The notes under the pieces were generated by a model that made no database searches, was not told the origin of the DNA, and was given only the letters and a program-made list of their open reading frames with translations. Positions 62,208 through 64,000 of a DNA stretch of 64,000 nucleotides are shown here, one piece after another. The DNA lies in the NCBI RefSeq assembly GCF_007830295.1, contig NZ_VLKC01000002.1, positions 654,940 to 718,939 on the forward strand, written 5' to 3'. Made by a program: the position numbers and the translations under genes. Every line of letters begins with the position of its first letter. Position 1 is the first letter of the stretch. The DNA is from Sporomusa sp. KB1. GTDB taxonomy: Bacteria; Bacillota; Negativicutes; Sporomusales; Sporomusaceae.

Positions 62208-63793
62208 TGTTTCCACCCTACTTTATCCAGAGTTACGCCATATAGGAGTGGCTGATAGTTTTCCAGCTTCTTATTGTATACGGCCAGATTGATATCATCA
62301 AACAGCGGAATGCAGGGCGGATCTTGTCTGGCTATAGCCTGCAAACGATCATAAATTTTTTCCCGCTCCTCCGCTCCGGTTGCCAGGTCCAGTTCAGCGA
62401 GCAGCCGGTCTGCCTCCTCGTTTTTATACCCCAGCCTGTATTGAACATTCGCGCTGCCTGTGCTGTTCATATAATTTTGAAACAGACTGGCGGGTTCAAG
62501 GTTAGGCAGTCCCTGCGTGCCAAGAATAAGATCAAACCGGCCGGCTGCCCTGGCATCCTGGATTGTCGCCCAATCCATAACGACGATGCGGGCATTCAGC
62601 CCAAGTTCTTTCAGTTCGGCCTGGATGAATTCGGCGATTTCTTTGTAGGGATAACGGTCGATTCCATACTGTGGCACCAAGAAGAGGAGTTCGGCGGTTT
62701 TATCCTGCAAAACTGCCTTGGCCGCTTCTTTCGCCCTGGTCGCATTTCGTTCCGGTATTTCCGCACGGCTGAACGGCGAAGCTCCATTCAGAAAATTACT
62801 AGTGGGTATGGCGTAACCGTGGAAGAAATTTTTAACCAATACTTCCCGGTTCACCATCAGACTGATCGCCTGCCGTAAACGCGGATCATTCAAGGGCGCT
62901 TTTTCACCGTTGCAGAACAAATAATGTGTAATGGAGGATCGTTTCGTCGCCACGGCAAATTGCTGATCTTTCAGCAGTTCGCTGGTCAACGCCGGCGTCA
63001 GTGATCCGATATCCAGGACCCCCATAATTTCTCCTGCCTTTAAGGCCGAATAGCGGGTTTCAGCAACCGGTATATTCCGGACCCGAATTGTTTTTGCTTT
63101 GGCTTTGCTGCCGTAGTACGTCTCATTGCGCTCCAGCAGGGTATATTGTTTGGTGACATGACCGATCATTTTAAATGGACCTGTACCGGCTACCGTAGTA
63201 ATGAAGTCGCCGGTACGAGCGTCGAAACAGGGCGGACTGAACATGGCACTGCCAAAATTCGTCATACTGTATAATAAGGTCGGAAACGGACGGTCAAAGG
63301 TCAGTTGGACGGTATATTCGTCCGTCGCTTCCACCCGCCGTAAATGAGGATAAATTTTGTGGATATCAAACAAGTAGAAACTGGACGTCCGGGGTGATAT
63401 CACGCGGTAGCGTTCGAAATTTTGTACTACGGCCGCCGCGTTAAACAGTGTGCCGTCATGAAACGTTGCGCCTTCCGTCAGTTTAAAAGTCCACTCTGTA
63501 TAATCTGCGGAATGCTCCCACCCCTTAGCCAGCTTAGGCGCGGGCCGACCGTCTTCGCCAACCCCCACCAACGGTTCCCATACCTCCAGGATAAGGCTGG
63601 TATAATAAGGATCTTTACTGCCCGGTGTCAGATCCCTCGCCGCGGCCAGCACAATTTCCCGGTCAAGGCTGAAAGATTGCGTCGGCTGGCGGGAACAACC
63701 GGGGAAAAAAAACAGCCCGAATAGTGCCAGAAGACAGGCCCCCTTTACCAAAAGACGGCCTCTTTCCCTATAGCTTTCCCTGCTTCTTGCCAC
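62204..63793 (-). CDS. Extracytoplasmic solute-binding lipoprotein, family 5 (Nik/Dpp/metallophore type)
   Basis: 529 residues. Signal peptide with lipobox FFPGC, then the family-5 fold: LTPGSKDPYYTSLILEVWEP, WTFKLTEGATFHDGTLFNA, GTGPFKMIGH, LNDPRLRQAISLMVNREVLV. Ligands of this family include peptides, nickel and nickel- or zinc-metallophores. The GTG at 63793 has AAGGGGGG upstream, located directly after the stop of the TonB receptor gene. The pairing with a TonB receptor favours a metal-chelate ligand over peptides. Confidence 0.9.
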   Translation of the reverse strand: MARSRESYRERGRLLVKGACLLALFGLFFFPGCSRQPTQSFSLDREIVLAAARDLTPGSKDPYYTSLILEVWEPLVGVGEDGRPAPKLAKGWEHSADYTEWTFKLTEGATFHDGTLFNAAAVVQNFERYRVISPRTSSFYLFDIHKIYPHLRRVEATDEYTVQLTFDRPFPTLLYSMTNFGSAMFSPPCFDARTGDFITTVAGTGPFKMIGHVTKQYTLLERNETYYGSKAKAKTIRVRNIPVAETRYSALKAGEIMGVLDIGSLTPALTSELLKDQQFAVATKRSSITHYLFCNGEKAPLNDPRLRQAISLMVNREVLVKNFFHGYAIPTSNFLNGASPFSRAEIPERNATRAKEAAKAVLQDKTAELLFLVPQYGIDRYPYKEIAEFIQAELKELGLNARIVVMDWATIQDARAAGRFDLILGTQGLPNLEPASLFQNYMNSTGSANVQYRLGYKNEEADRLLAELDLATGAEEREKIYDRLQAIARQDPPCIPLFDDINLAVYNKKLENYQPLLYGVTLDKVGWKQ

Positions 63794-63803
63794 TGGCCCC
63801 CCC

Positions 63804-64000
63804 TTACAGGTCGACCTGCGCCGACAAAACAACCGTGCGGGGCGTGGATACGTACAACTGGTCGCCGCGGGCTACCTGCCAATAATCCTTGTCCGTCAGA
63901 TTGTAGCACATCAGGCTGAATACGGCAGGTACGCTGTCAATTTTTGTTTTGTATTTCAGACCAAGGTCAAAGGTCGTGTAGCCGGGAACCGCAAGTTTTT
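63804..64000 (-). CDS. TonB-dependent receptor, C-terminal part
   Basis: The last 65 codons of a gene that continues past the right edge. It reads FDLGLKYKTKIDSVPAVFSL, MCYNLTDKDYWQVARGDQLY and ends RTVVLSAQVDL, the typical final strands of siderophore-type receptors (xNLTDKxYW ... PRxxxLSxxxxL). It is followed ten bases later by the family-5 binding-protein gene, so receptor and ABC importer form one operon. Confidence 0.85.
   Translation of the reverse strand, partial: KLAVPGYTTFDLGLKYKTKIDSVPAVFSLMCYNLTDKDYWQVARGDQLYVSTPRTVVLSAQVDL

Overview
The window looks like a chromosomal segment of a spore-forming diderm Firmicute of the Negativicutes, probably Sporomusaceae. This is an inference from gene content. 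Firmicute-type features (CarD, RNase J, an isoleucine T-box leader, PdxST with a MocR regulator, AGGAGG ribosome sites) sit beside outer-membrane genes (two TonB-dependent receptors, an OmpH/Skp chaperone). No rRNA, tRNA, CRISPR array, insertion sequence or prophage was seen.

Positions 1-16 kb are mixed housekeeping and signalling genes: the end of a pstS-like gene, CarD, a secreted phosphatase, divergent pdxR/pdxST with three near-identical operators, two tiny hydrophilic ORFs, a PAS/PucR-type regulator, a soluble signalling set (HD-GYP, PocR-domain chemoreceptor, CheW), a T-box-controlled threonine dehydratase, OmpH, a thioesterase and an MFS carrier.

Positions 15-28 kb hold a CoA-ester catabolic regulon. 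An eight-gene run encodes a CoA-transferase, acyl-CoA dehydrogenase, EtfB, EtfA, a two-subunit B12-dependent acyl-CoA mutase, its MeaB-type GTPase and a thiolase. A nearby 3-hydroxyacyl-CoA dehydrogenase and a soluble chemoreceptor-like protein have copies of the same promoter region (TTGGAC-18-TACGAT or TATCAT). A LysR regulator and a crotonase-fold protein without the two usual glutamates lie beside it. The mutase has the family scaffold but lacks the usual active-site histidine, so its substrate is open.

Positions 28-42 kb contain RNase J, a diguanylate cyclase, a MerR-SDR-MFS group with matching 19-bp-spacer promoters, a TRIC-type channel and an uptake operon. The operon's first gene encodes one polypeptide joining a complete MerR-type regulator to a complete lipobox-bearing substrate-binding protein. 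A TonB receptor and a second, similar binding protein follow. This fusion is the most unusual system in the window.

Positions 42-48 kb are a TetR-controlled MacAB-like export operon. Positions 48-58.4 kb are a carbon-phosphorus lyase operon (phnF-D-C-E-G-H-I-J-K-L-M, a TIM-barrel gene and a frameshifted acetyltransferase) behind a textbook Pho box. Positions 58.7-64 kb are a TonB receptor plus Dpp/Nik-type ABC importer operon that runs off the end.
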